From: Rozella allomycis CSF55
Taxonomy: Eukaryota > Rozellomycota
DNA length: 64,000 nucleotides
Direction of reading: 5' to 3'
NCBI GenBank assembly: GCA_000442015.1
Contig: KE561209.1
Span: 542,704 to 606,703 of the forward strand
Both the position numbers and the translations under genes were made by a program. This document shows, in pieces, positions 43,225 to 53,903 of this stretch (its first letter is position 1; each line of letters begins with the position of its first letter). The notes beneath the pieces are model-generated. The model was not told the DNA's origin. It saw only the letters and a program-made list of their open reading frames with translations, and ran no database searches.

Positions 43225-44814
43225 ATCTCCAAGCGTGAATACTACTTTGTTTGGTTCAACGACGACAGATGTGAATGTAATATCAGCTGCGTATCGAAAT
43301 TCAATAACGAATAATTTGTTTCCAGGGTTTGACAAGAACAATTTTTGCACAGTAGTTGGGTTAACTCACAATTACCTTGGTGGAGCCTTAAGTTGGTATG
43401 GCNTGAGCGAACCCACAGCTGATTCAACGTTTTCGTTAGAAGTACCGGTAGAATCTTTACCTACTGAAAGAGAGACCAACCATCCCATTGCGGACGACGC
43501 AATGGAAACTGATAGTATCGACGAAGTCGACTATGACGAGGACGATGGGGACCTAACCCCAGAGGTAGACACCTTGAAAGTAGTTGAGAGCCTCCGGGCG
43601 TCGATAGCTAAAATGAAAGCTAAGCTGGCTGCTCTNTAATTGATTATTAAATGTTAAGAATGTTATATGCTTATCTCAAAATGACATTGACAATCATCTA
43701 TCTTTACCCCATTTTGAAATTTAAGTACTATTTTAGGAATAGTGGGATTGATATGTCTCAGGGAGACCCAACTATCAATTGCAAATTCAATATTTCAAGT
43801 CTCATTGTAAAATCTTTTTGCTCTTTAAATATAAGGCAATATTATTGTAAACATGCAGTAGTTCTTTTATTAAATATACGTTTTTCTTTGATGGATATAC
43901 TGAAATAAGATCTGATACTTCCGATGAATAGAATTAAATAGGAATAACAATTAACAAATAGCTACATTACCGGATTTATTTCTATTTAACTTGATTACAA
44001 AGTGGTTGTGAATGCGGCTCCAAGGTACATTTTAAAAATAGGTAACTTCAAAATTGAAACTGCTATGTTTGCAATATAGTCATTAAGGTCAGAAATAGTG
44101 AATTTCTTCATGTCAGGGTACTGGGTATGAAGGATGCACTAAAATCANGGTGTTTTGTGACAAGAAACTCGGTGCCATCTTTCACATTTTGGTCGAATTA
44201 CACTACTTATTGGTATCCTCATCCTGAAGATCAATGCAAAGTAATATTATTAAAGCGCTTAAAAAAGTATACAATCGATTAACCAATTATATTAATTGAA
44301 AGATAAAATTTATAGATGCTTATTTATGAGACATTAACAAGAAGATGGGGATTCGGGATTCGCAAGAGGAAACTGGAAAACGATTAATGAAGGTTACGCG
44401 GAAAATGAAGGTCACGGGTGATTGCAGAAAGCGGTAACATGAATGTTTTGAATATAGGTAGATTTTATTTTAGGTGAGTCAGACTAATGTGAAAAGATAA
44501 TCAAGTAGAAAACAGTTGTTTTGTGTGAAATTTTTTTTTGATAATTATAAACTCCCCGCCCGATTTAACGAGCACTGCGAGAATTGTTTATCAGAACAAG
44601 ATAATGGGGATTCGGTATTCGCAAGAGGAAACTGGAAAAAGTTAAATGAAGGTCACAAGCGATGGAACTTTGAAGAAATCGGTATAATAAATTCCTCAAT
44701 GTTTTTGAAAATAGATATCGATTATTTTGAGACGAAATCACACTAATGTTCCAACACTTAACATTCAAACCATTTTTTGTTATTGCTAATCGTGATTTAT
44801 TGAATATCTTGTCA
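43225..44814. other. Patchwork and intergenic sequence with a duplicated segment
   Basis: Ns at 43224, 43403, 43636 and 44148. The piece 43404-43635 encodes an acidic segment (DSIDEVDYDEDDGDLTPEVD) of unknown origin. From 43650 to 44800 I see no gene. Two related segments occur at about 44343-44490 and 44606-44750, both containing ATTCGCAAGAGGAAACTGGA followed by similar but diverged sequence. They lie directly downstream of the Crinkler-like gene's stop. Confidence 0.5.
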
Positions 44815-46413
44815 TCAACGCTTATGGCTTGAAGCATCCAGAACGTCTTTCATTTTAGCGGAATCAACAATAATATCAAAGCCTGTTGCGATCTCTGACT
44901 CATCTTGAAATCTTGAGTGAACATCAGTCATGTAAATATAAAGATCGTGAGGTCCAGGATTAATTTTTGCCTTTTCTGTAGAGACGCTAGATATCACTGG
45001 CACGAGTTGTGAAAATTTAAGTTTCTTTGCCGCGTTGCTACTCTGGGACTGAACGCACCAAACCGAAGTGAATATAGCTGAGGGTTGATGTTCTACAAAA
45101 GCTCTAAATTGAAGATAAGACTCCGCATGAGGGGCATTAGCAGCATTGATAAAGGCACAAAAATGTGATTTGAGGTTTCTTATTTCGTCGCAGCTAATAA
45201 AGTGCTTATCCAGATGCATGTATCTATAAGATGTTGGGAAATAGTAGCGATATCCATTGTCATGGACCCAGGGAAAGACATCAGAGATTTTGAAGGTTGT
45301 TTTGCTCGTGAAACTTTTCAAAAAAAACAATTTAAGCAAGATAACGGCAATAACATGTCTCTCATTGTCATTTGGACTTAAAAAGGCTGCAAACGAAGAA
45401 AGCCAAGACACGCTAGGAACAGCACTTTCACCTTCAAGATATCTTTTTAACAAGAAGAAGGGAATCCTTATGAAAGTGATATCGCCTCCAGACGAATACT
45501 CCGCCATGATGATCCCATTGTTCTGTAGATGGTTGATAGAGAAATCACCTGAGAACTCTTCTCCTTGACAAAGTGCAGGAGCCTTGCGAATTTGAGCAGC
45601 AACAAGCTTTGGAAGAATGGAAGTCATGAAATCATCATTCTTGTAAACCTCAGTCAGTTGTTCAAAGAAACCTGACATTGACGCAGTGTATGCATTTGTC
45701 ATAAGCTGATTTAATAAATCATCATTCCCAACATCCGACAAACGTTGCGCAAACACGTCAATGTCAAATGCATCATTCTGTCTCCCAATTTGAAAAAGAA
45801 AATGTGAAAAGAATCTTATTTGCCCTGTCAACAAGTCAAATGCCTGTATCATTTTTTCACAAATAACAACGGATTTGTTTTCTTTCATTAGTAAATTATT
45901 TGTGACCTCTATAAAATTAGATGTGTTCAACAGAGGGAGTGATATCGTAAAGATGTCTGTACCAGTAACGTTACTGAGGTCTATCAATTCTTGTTGGTTA
46001 GTCCCTGCCAACATGAATATCGGAACAATTCCTTGTCTAGCACATGCCAAAGTAGCAGAGGGACATTCCTTCATGAAACGATGCAAAGGAGTTTCGTGAT
46101 GTGTGAGAACTGTGTTGGTTTCATCAAGAACAATTGCAATAACAACTTCTTCTGAGATGCCAAGCGTCGTCTTGATCACTGTGCAAACATCAGCAGCAGA
46201 CCTAACCCCAACAAACTGAGATTTAAAGGCCGCCCATTCAAATCTTGGTCTTCGGCCATGGATAAATGCAAACAACAACAATTCTGCCACAGATCCATCC
46301 CAGCTTCTAAGATTGGACATAGACAGATGAAACGCTAATTCGTTCTGTCTGCTTCTTATAATGATGCTTTTGATCTCCTCTGTAAGACCGTTCAATTTCC
46401 CTGCGTACAAACA
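44815..46413 (-). CDS. Crinkler-like P-loop NTPase, 5' end missing
   Basis: An intronless frame of about 530 codons. Walker B-like VVIAIVLDETNTVLTHHETP, then AGTNQQELIDLSN and NTSNFIEVTNNLL, resemble the NTPase half of Crinkler-type proteins (compare LILDEVN at 18870-21152). Walker A would lie upstream of N 46414 and is not present. The codons right of that N belong to CFAP61, so the apparent start near 46512 is a chimera. No nuclease domain is visible at the C-terminus, which ends DVLDASSHKR. Function unknown; effector or genome-conflict protein are both possible. Confidence 0.6.
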   Translation of the reverse strand, partial: CLYAGKLNGLTEEIKSIIIRSRQNELAFHLSMSNLRSWDGSVAELLLFAFIHGRRPRFEWAAFKSQFVGVRSAADVCTVIKTTLGISEEVVIAIVLDETNTVLTHHETPLHRFMKECPSATLACARQGIVPIFMLAGTNQQELIDLSNVTGTDIFTISLPLLNTSNFIEVTNNLLMKENKSVVICEKMIQAFDLLTGQIRFFSHFLFQIGRQNDAFDIDVFAQRLSDVGNDDLLNQLMTNAYTASMSGFFEQLTEVYKNDDFMTSILPKLVAAQIRKAPALCQGEEFSGDFSINHLQNNGIIMAEYSSGGDITFIRIPFFLLKRYLEGESAVPSVSWLSSFAAFLSPNDNERHVIAVILLKLFFLKSFTSKTTFKISDVFPWVHDNGYRYYFPTSYRYMHLDKHFISCDEIRNLKSHFCAFINAANAPHAESYLQFRAFVEHQPSAIFTSVWCVQSQSSNAAKKLKFSQLVPVISSVSTEKAKINPGPHDLYIYMTDVHSRFQDESEIATGFDIIVDSAKMKDVLDASSHKR

Positions 46414-46414
46414 N

Positions 46415-47504
46415 TTACTTTTTTCCATTGCATTCAACTGGATAAAATGTTCTGAAAACAGGCAACACCTTACATTCATTTGGAATACTAACAATACAAT
46501 ACCCAAATCCATTCATTTCTACAAACGACGCCTATAAACACACACACACCAAATAACTCACCTTTATCATTTCTTCTGTTTGTCCTAAATACATCTCATT
46601 CATACACAAAATAGTAATGCTAAACACTTTTTCTACATCCACATCCTCATCCACTCGTACCTTCGCCCCATCCCTTCAACCGGCTCAATCTATACCCACC
46701 CAAATTCTTAAAATCTTCAACCACCAAAAGACTCACAAACCCCACAACCTTTTCTCTCCACCCATTACATCTACCTTTCTATTCACAATCCCAACAAGAC
46801 ACCGCGTATTCCCAGACACATTTTCAATCAACTGCGACAAATTAAAATCATCAACACCATCCCGAAACAAATTCTTTCATCATCCACAAAATACAATACC
46901 TGCGACTGCAGCAACGGCTTAATGTCGTCGCAGTCTTCAACTCTCGCCTGTCGTATCATCAATCGCGGCATTATATCACTTCTACTGCAACAATGCACTG
47001 TTAAATTCATCGAATCACGCGCCTGGTATTCGCTAAAATACTGGCTCTTCAACTGCAATTTACTATCCAGCATTTTCAATATCCCTACCTCAATATCGGC
47101 GATGTCAGCGGATGGAATATTTTCCCACCATGTCGATATATCACATATTCAATCTCATTCACATTGCAGTACAAACTCTGCAGCGCACTATGAAACAGCC
47201 TCGCTTGATCATTAGCACCAACGGCGGAATCATAAAACACCATTGACAAAAACACCGCATTTTCAATCTAGCCATAAATAATCATCCTCATTACCGTCAC
47301 ATCGGCAAGCTCCCGGTACTTGGCCCTCAAAAACACATCCCACTCTTCACACTCGTCCCATCTCGCTCCAAATGAAATAAAGCCACAAATTTTCTCGTCA
47401 TTCGTAAATGTCAGGCTGTATATGCTTGATAGCCTATCGTTAAATTTGGTATTCGTATTGTACATGGTGTTTTCAATGTCAAAGGGACCGAACCGCTCCT
47501 TTAA
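46415..47504 (-). CDS. CFAP61: CFAP61-like flagella-associated protein, fragment
   Basis: Small exons separated by 26-29-nt introns carry two acetyltransferase-like segments typical of the CFAP61 N-terminus. The first is FNDRLSSIYSLTFTNDEKIC with WDECEEWDVFLRAKY; then comes VFLSMVFYDSAVGANDQARL. The next is RLMIRQARVEDCDDIKPLL, close to the CFAP61 motif RKARVEDHDDLMP, followed by VVGFVSLLVVEDF. CFAP61 is part of the radial-spoke and calmodulin-associated complex of motile cilia. Both ends are cut by Ns (46414 on the C-terminal side, 47505 on the N-terminal side), so the gene is partial. It supports a flagellated life stage alongside DNAI2. Confidence 0.7.
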
Positions 47505-47505
47505 N

Positions 47506-47794
47506 TCTCACCTGCTGTATGTAGCTTGCTGAAAATAAATGTCCCCCAATCATCAAAGCGGTTCTCCCAATCCTCTTTGGACAACTTCTTCAATCCACTC
47601 CAAGCAGAAGTCTCAATAAACGTGTAAATGGTAGATCTCGGGCAGCGTTCTTTATTTAGCCAAGACAGGAGTTGCGCTTTGTTTTCCATGTTGTTGACAA
47701 GGGTTATTAAAGCATGGGTCCATTTTTTGCTTTGATTGGAATCAAAAGATTTCAAAAATTTTTCATAAGAAATGGCTTCATCAATAAATTGCAA
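47506..47794 (-). CDS. Uncharacterised protein fragment
   Basis: An open frame of 96 codons from MQFIDEAISYEKFLKSFDSN through TFIETSAWSGLKKLSKEDWE, ending at N 47505. It is predicted helical. No family recognised. It is not clearly an N-terminal exon of CFAP61, since the sequence beyond the N does not continue its pattern. Confidence 0.3.
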
Positions 47795-48318
47795 AAGCAG
47801 ATTTAAAAATTACCATGAGTGATACTTACTCATTTCAATTTTGGTGAGTAGACAGTACTGTGTAATAGTGTATAAAAACAATTTTTTTTGACATACAGAA
47901 TGGATTGGAGTTTATTTTTGAATTATTGACAAGTTGTGCAGAAAAGATTCAGAAATCAGAAATGTGAATATTTGTTATTCCAGAAGAGAGGGAATGTGAT
48001 TGNATGCCTCCTTCAGTGGGTGAGGCTACGATGGCCTCTAGTACTTCAATGTCGCTGAACTCGGACTTTCTTAATGATAGCATGATTTGATTTTGGTTAC
48101 TAGGTCGACAAGTAATCGCAAGAATATTTTTGAAAAATCAAAAGAAATTAGAAAATTTATTGGGAAAACTTCTGCCCTCCGAACAACATNTCTAAGACTC
48201 ATGAAATGCTGGTTGACAATAGAAAGAATAGGTTTAAAGAGATTGTGAGTGAGATTCTTGGATACCTTGTTGCGTATATTAAAGAGTTTGATAGATTCAA
48301 GGCGATTATTAATGTCAN
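47795..48318. other. Patchwork sequence without a supported gene
   Basis: Ns at 48003, 48190 and 48318. The piece 48191-48317 has an open plus-strand frame (KTHEMLVDNRKNRFKEIVSE, then LGYLVAYIKEF) too short to assign. Otherwise nothing recognisable. Confidence 0.4.
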
Positions 48319-48780
48319 GTACTTATAATAGGGACTAATAGTTACATTGGGGAAGCCATAACCGGGTCCCCTTTTTGGGGGATTTGTGAAAAAAATTCTT
48401 TTTTTCGGGGTTTCTTTTAATATCTTGTTGATCAGGTTGTTCATCATATTTAGTATCTTGCATCTGTTCTTTGATGTGAAAAGGTGCCATAGATGCCGCC
48501 GTAACCATAGTCCATACTGATACCTGTGCTTTTAACTGATGCAAATCACCCCTTTTCAATCCCCGAAGTTGGTTTGAATGCGGTAGGATTTTTTTTCNGT
48601 CACCATATCCATTATTCAAATAGCGACCATACTTCATGGCAAATTTTCCATCATTATATCCGTATCCATATCCATACCCAGCATAGTCAAAGCGAAGAGG
48701 TTCTATGTTATATATAGAGTGTGCTTCTTACCAGAAAGAGCAGTTGCAGCTAATGCACTAAGAAATAGAATTGATTTCAT
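48319..48780 (-). CDS. Third member of the signal-peptide Tyr/Gly-rich family, partial
   Basis: Starts MKSILFLSALAATALS, a signal peptide nearly identical to that at 57874. A 29-nt intron (GTAAGA...ACATAG) follows at the same position after the signal peptide. The mature part reads EPLRFDYAGYGYGYGYNDGK, then FAMKYGRYLNNGYGD, and stops at N 48598. Beyond that N (48319-48597) the minus strand has a possible Gly/Tyr-rich continuation (MDYGYGGIYGTF), but frames are inconsistent, so that portion is unsure. Confidence 0.6.
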
Positions 48781-48895
48781 GATGTATTATGGAAGCAAAT
48801 GTGTTCTATTATACATGTATGACAGTGCCAGATGCAATTGATTATTAAATGTTAAGAATGTCAATATAAATGCAATATACGTTTTTCATCGCAAG

Positions 48896-49672
48896 ATGAC
48901 ATCTTTTTATCAAATGTCTTATGTCAGAGGGTGCTCATATATCATAACTACTGGAAATCGGCAAGACGTAAATGTCTTGATTGCGTTTTGCCTGTGTATC
49001 TCTGTTACTTTGGAGGGTTGCTGTACATTATTTTTTCATAAATATTCAAACTTTGCTGTATTCTCTTCAAATATAAGGATTGAATTCTCGGCCATTTTTC
49101 AAACCCCTGTTATGAATGTTCAACTTTTTCTATTCGTTTCAGCAGTTAAAAGATACAAAAATATCCACGATGAATTGTTTAGAGATTGCAATACTTATGC
49201 AAATGAAACACTGCTAATACAGTACGAGCACGATAAAACGTTTTGGCACCCTACGTTGATATCATTCGATTCTCGTTTACCTGAAAGATTTAGTACGTTT
49301 GTTAAACGTAGACGCGAAAAACTAGATTTGAAAAAATACTTACCGCTGCTTGTAACATTTTTACTTACTCATTATAAAGGCTGNCATTTTTACTTACTTA
49401 TTATAAAGGCCGTGGAAATTCAAAGAATGGAACAATCAATTGATTGCTATTTTCCTCATTCACTGTATTCTCAGTGCAGAAAAGCGATTTCAATGTTTAA
49501 AAGCCAAACGACAAGATTAAACGAACTTGTTGATACCCTCATGCAAACTAAAACAAGAGATGAAATTTTTGATTTACTCACTGAAATATTAGATTTAAAA
49601 TTTATTAGAAAGAAAATAGTGAATGATATTATTGAGATTTCGAGTTTTTTAAAGGAATGCGACGACATTTAG
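48896..49672 (+). CDS. Uncharacterised protein with helical C-terminus
   Basis: An open frame of 258 codons. The first ~75 codons are hydrophobic and may not be coding. From about 49140 it looks protein-like: VKRYKNIHDELFRDCNTYAN, SFDSRLPERFSTFVKRRREK, MEQSIDCYFPHSLYSQCRKA and a helical end with DLLTEILDLKFIRKKIVNDI. N 49384 interrupts it, with a ~28-bp near-repeat on both sides (CATTTTTACTTACTCATTAT versus CATTTTTACTTACTTATTAT). No family recognised. Convergent with the PPR gene, 2 bp between stops. Confidence 0.45.
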   Translation: MTSFYQMSYVRGCSYIITTGNRQDVNVLIAFCLCISVTLEGCCTLFFHKYSNFAVFSSNIRIEFSAIFQTPVMNVQLFLFVSAVKRYKNIHDELFRDCNTYANETLLIQYEHDKTFWHPTLISFDSRLPERFSTFVKRRREKLDLKKYLPLLVTFLLTHYKGXHFYLLIIKAVEIQRMEQSIDCYFPHSLYSQCRKAISMFKSQTTRLNELVDTLMQTKTRDEIFDLLTEILDLKFIRKKIVNDIIEISSFLKECDDI

Positions 49673-49674
49673 TT

Positions 49675-51320
49675 TTATTTTTGCGAAAAGATTAATCGAT
49701 TGTAATATTTAATATTTCCTGCCGACATGAATTTATCCAAGGGCTCGTAACTCTTCACACCTAATAAAGTTCTATATTTTTTGATGAATGATTCTAACCG
49801 ATCATAAGATTTTGTGTATTCTATGGCTTCAAAATAAACATTTAAAGATTCGGACTTGATTGCTTCTCTATTTTTTAGAGAAATTTTGGTCTTCAAGTAC
49901 AAATCAAACAATTCAACTGCCGATAGTGGATCTTCTAACTGAAAGAACACCGTCGCCAATGTCGAACACAGAATATCATCCATGAAGACCATATTGTTTG
50001 ATAGAATGTTATAAAATGCATAATCAACTGCAAATTCAAACTTTCCACTCTCTTTGCACAAGTCTAAAACTCTTTGATGAGTTAAAAGATCGGGCTCAGT
50101 CATAACATCCACCCACACTTGCTTCTTTAATTCATTCATGCCTTAAAAAGTCTTGAACTATCTATTACCTTTCATAAAGTACATGTCTATTTCTTCTTTC
50201 TTGATGATATCTGGTTTTGCGCTTTTCTTTAGTTTGCGAACTTCTTTCATGCAAGCAAGAAGGTAAACATTTAAAAGTTCCACTGGTGGATATTTATCAA
50301 GTACAGAGAAAGAAAAGTTCATTATTTTTTCTTGCAATTAATTATTAAATGAAATACCTGTTAACTCAAATGAACCTTCAGGAAGATTCAAGCTAGCCTG
50401 CATCAATATAGTTAGAGAAACTACATCAATATACTTTCTGTCAAGAGGAACAACTCCAGTCTCTTCTTTGGATGCAAGCTCTGTATCAAGCGGATTTAAT
50501 GTCCGTGCAAAGTCATTAATATTCGCTACTTGCAGCATCAAATGCAGGTCTCCTATTCTCGAGAAAAACTTAATATTGCTAATCCAAATGATTACTTTGA
50601 GAAGAGAATTGATATAGTAATCCGTGATTTCTGGCTGGACTTGTTCCATGTATTTATTATGTAGACTGATAACTTTGCATCTATATTTCCTAACACTAAC
50701 AACCAAAGATTTCTTTTTTTCATCGATTTCAGGGGAGCCATTTATATAACGCAGTTTCACGAACTCTTCTACTACAGGCGACCTGCTAAATGCATCATAA
50801 ATACAAGCATAAGATGTAGCATTGGGCTTGATGCCCTTTATTTTCATCTATCTTGAAAAGTGTATTTGATTACTTTTGTAAACCAATGGTATACTTTATG
50901 CGTCTGTCCCTTTTTTGTGGCCTCGTGCATGACCAGATTAAAAAATTGAACAGTAAGAGGGTAAACCTTTTGCTCAACAATCACTCTAGCTATTGCATAT
51001 ATATCTTTCATGCGATCTTTCTGGCCTAATTCTCGAATCTTCTCACAATACCATTGAATGCTTCGCTTGGTTTCCTCATTGTATTCAGCCCTTAGTATCC
51101 TTCTTTTCCAGTCTAAATAAATGGGGTCTTCTTCTTGTCTCTCTTGTTCTTCTTCAATATCTTGTTCGTCTTCGTAGTTAAGAATCTTTGGAGTTTCTTT
51201 TTTAGCCTCAATGATTCGAACGGAAACTTCAGCATTTTGGGTCACATAACATCGGCGTAATATTTGGCCCTTGGTGCCCAATCTTTTTAATTGGTGTAGG
51301 AAAGAGAAATATCTGATCAT
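49675..51320 (-). CDS. Mitochondrial pentatricopeptide-repeat protein
   Basis: The N-terminus MIRYFSFLHQLKRLGTKGQI looks like a mitochondrial targeting sequence. A charged linker (DEQDIEEEQERQEEDP) is followed by helix pairs of PPR type. The best is VYHWFTK joined by removal of a 26-nt intron (GTAATC...AGATAG) to MKIKGIKPNATSYACIYDAF, the classic PPR M...G..PN..TY...I. Further exons after introns of about 27 nt give ELLNVYLLACMKEVRKLKKS and VFFQLEDPLSAVELFDLYLK. It is similar in layout to mitochondrial RNA or ribosome-associated PPR proteins (for example PTCD3), though the exact orthologue is unclear. Confidence 0.72.
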
Positions 51321-51365
51321 TTTGTCGTCTAAAATAGGAAGTCCAAAATTATGATTTATGAAAAT

Positions 51366-51818
51366 CTATTTATTGATCATATTCATGTTATTTGTCGGGC
51401 TTTCTGATTGCAAATGGTTTTGGTTTTTCGCTTTTAAAGCAGCGTTTGCAGCTGCATTTTCTTTTAAGTATTTGCCGATCACCGCTAGAGCTTGGTTTTG
51501 ATCGGGACTCTCTTGTAAGATTTTCTTGATCATAGCTTTAACTTCGACCTTCTTATTTTCAAGATCTTTTGTTAGTCTTTCTACTTTTGTTTTCTCTTTT
51601 TCTATTTCTTGTTGGTATTGGTTTAGGATACGAGTAAAGTGTTCTTTAGATGCTTTAGATTCACTGTATCCTTTCTTTATTAGTAATCCTCCAGTAAATC
51701 CTGCTCCCGCGCTTCCTAATCCTGCTAACACTAATTGGGGAGCTATCGGTTGAGACCAAAGGCGGGGTATGGCAATGAAGCTTAAAATGTAAATCCAGTA
51801 GTTCATTATTACTGGCAT
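51366..51818 (-). CDS. Small membrane protein with coiled coil
   Basis: 150 aa, one exon. An N-terminal hydrophobic segment (MNYWIYILSFIAIPRLWSQ) could be a signal peptide or anchor. A Gly-zipper-like span (LVLAGLGSAGAGFTGGLLI) follows, then a coiled coil (EKEKTKVERLTKDLENKKVE) and an Ala/Asn-rich tail. MNYW could also be the start, 4 codons downstream of the first ATG. Not recognised. Confidence 0.5.
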   Translation of the reverse strand: MPVIMNYWIYILSFIAIPRLWSQPIAPQLVLAGLGSAGAGFTGGLLIKKGYSESKASKEHFTRILNQYQQEIEKEKTKVERLTKDLENKKVEVKAMIKKILQESPDQNQALAVIGKYLKENAAANAALKAKNQNHLQSESPTNNMNMINK

Positions 51819-51945
51819 ATGAACATTAGTCAGCTTATGTATGTAACTTGTTCACTTGCTGAACAGTGATATTTGACCAATAAAAATGTTGCCTATTAAT
51901 AGCACAAGATATAAAATTAAAAAGTCAAAAATTTATTTTTTACAA

Positions 51946-53653
51946 TTAATTAAGAGATCCTCTACATTTAGATGAACCACAACAGCAAGGGATCTTCTTT
52001 TCTTCTCTGGGAAATTTGTAGTCATACGTGATTTCTTCGCCTACCTGAATGGCCTTCTTTGCATAAAATACAATTTTCTTTTGGTTTTCGATTGTTATTA
52101 TTTTCGCAACACAATTTGGCTATATTAAAGAATACAAATATCTACGTCACAAGAATGGTTTATAAATCGCGCCAGATTGCCTTTTTTCGTAGCATCTACT
52201 ACGAGCTCATCATCAACACGAAAAAGGTAGCTACTTCCAATACCTTCTTTTTCATATCTTTTTTCTCTTGCTTCTGCTACTATGGCCCGAACTATTTCAC
52301 CAACATATTCAATGATCATGTCGCCTTGATCTATTTGTTCTAATGTGAATAGGCCCCAAGCATGAATCATCGATTTATCAAATTTGAGATTTTTCTTTCG
52401 CATTCGCATGGAATTGTACTTCATTAAATCAGAATTTCCTTGTCCTGGATGCAGAAGTTGTCTATTCAGCCGTCGTTGATCTCTGCTCGAATGATTGGCA
52501 TTTAAATTTTCTGATTTCTTTAAAGTCTCAACTTTTAGGCGCTGAAATTCAATTTTCTGCTTTTTCGAAAATTGGAATATCCCTTCGGTGCGCGCGCATC
52601 CAGTCTCACATTTAACATGATCTTTAACCTGATCAATAAGTGGAAGAGCTGGCTTATTTATAATATTTTCGGGTTCGCTATCAGATGATTCTTCGTATTC
52701 TTTATTGACCTGTTTTGTTTTACTAGTTTTCGATTTGCCCAGCTTTCTGATATCAATGTTATTCTTTAACGCCTATAATTATTAGAAGATCATTTTACCA
52801 GAGGAAATTTAGAATTGTCTTGTTCTTGCTCTGGCTTTGGAAAATGTCGATTCAAAAACGAATCGATTACAGGACCACACCAATCGAAAATCAAATCTTT
52901 CAAAATAACTCTTTGCAATTGTCTTCGCAATAAATATTTTGTCTCGTCAATTAATTCATCTTCTTCTTCAAATTTGAAGGTGATTTTTTGGCAGTTTTCA
53001 TGAAGGCTTCTACCGTTGTACATATTGTAGCATTGACGCATGTCATTTTTAGAGTCAAAGTATAGTAAAACACTTCTACTTGATATTACAACCATTTGCA
53101 ATAAAAATATGATCTTACTTGGTAAATAGAAACATCTATAAATGCTTTTCTAATATCTTCCTTGTCAAACGATCTTGGAATACATTTCAATGAAATTTTA
53201 AGGCAAGGATATATTCTATTAATTCTCTCACCTCTTTTATTCTCTTGTCTTCTCTTGTCTTCTTTCCTAATTGAATATTCTGGTGTCTCATTTTTCATTC
53301 GACTTAATGATTTCTTTTGCTCTTCATATATTTGACCTAAGTATGAAGAATTTATATGGTCTTTTACAATTTTTGTCATATTTAACATTAAAGTCCGATT
53401 GAGCGCAATTTACAGCTTTCCTCGCCATTGAATAATCCACATATTCTACAGATGCAAATCCCATAAAGATCCCAGTAGATAAATCTCTTAATAGCTTGAC
53501 ACTTTGAATCTCTCCGTAATCAGAAAATTTAGCCTTCACATATGATTCTGTCACTTGGTTATGCCTAAACCCTGTAATTAAAACTGTGTTTGGCGGTTTT
53601 TCTTGAATAGAATATTCATCCCACTATTTTAATATTAAAATTACTATCTACTA
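51946..53653 (-). CDS. SET1: SET1/COMPASS histone H3K4 methyltransferase, 5' end missing
   Basis: In order: an RRM-like N-terminal region ([35 protein letters not shown]); a second RRM-like segment ([20 protein letters not shown]); a short n-SET region; the SET domain ([57 protein letters not shown]); and the cysteine post-SET ending CRGSLN. These are the hallmarks of SET1, catalytic subunit of COMPASS, including the catalytic-site HSC and the Y of the post-SET region. The recognisable exon starts at about 53622 after a splice acceptor; earlier exons are beyond N 53654. It is short for SET1 (normally about 1000 aa or more). Confidence 0.87.
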
Positions 53654-53903
53654 NCGAGGCAGAGCAGGCGGAACAAACCGATTGCGAGGATCACGAAGAG
53701 TTTCCGAATCTATAGACTACTTTAAAAATTACTCGTTGTTTTACGAAAAGAGTGTTCTTCTTACTCAAATCTACTCGGAACTTCATTTGTGAAATTTAAA
53801 ATTAAAAAAATGGCCTAAAAATAGAAAAAATCACGTTCACGATACATGAACATTTCAAACATATATAAAAAAGTCGGCGAGCGTGATATTTATTTTATTT
53901 TGA

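Noticed and set aside
45257..45568. Plus-strand frame inside the second Crinkler-like gene
   Set aside because: Antisense to a 530-codon frame with recognisable NTPase segments.
46414..46512. N-terminus of the second Crinkler-like protein taken as real (MDLGIVLLVF...)
   Set aside because: These codons read as a CFAP61 exon in another frame and lie across an N; the protein start is not in the window.
46617..46922. Plus-strand Ser/Thr/Pro-rich frame
   Set aside because: It is antisense to CFAP61 exons and overlaps their introns; no family resemblance.
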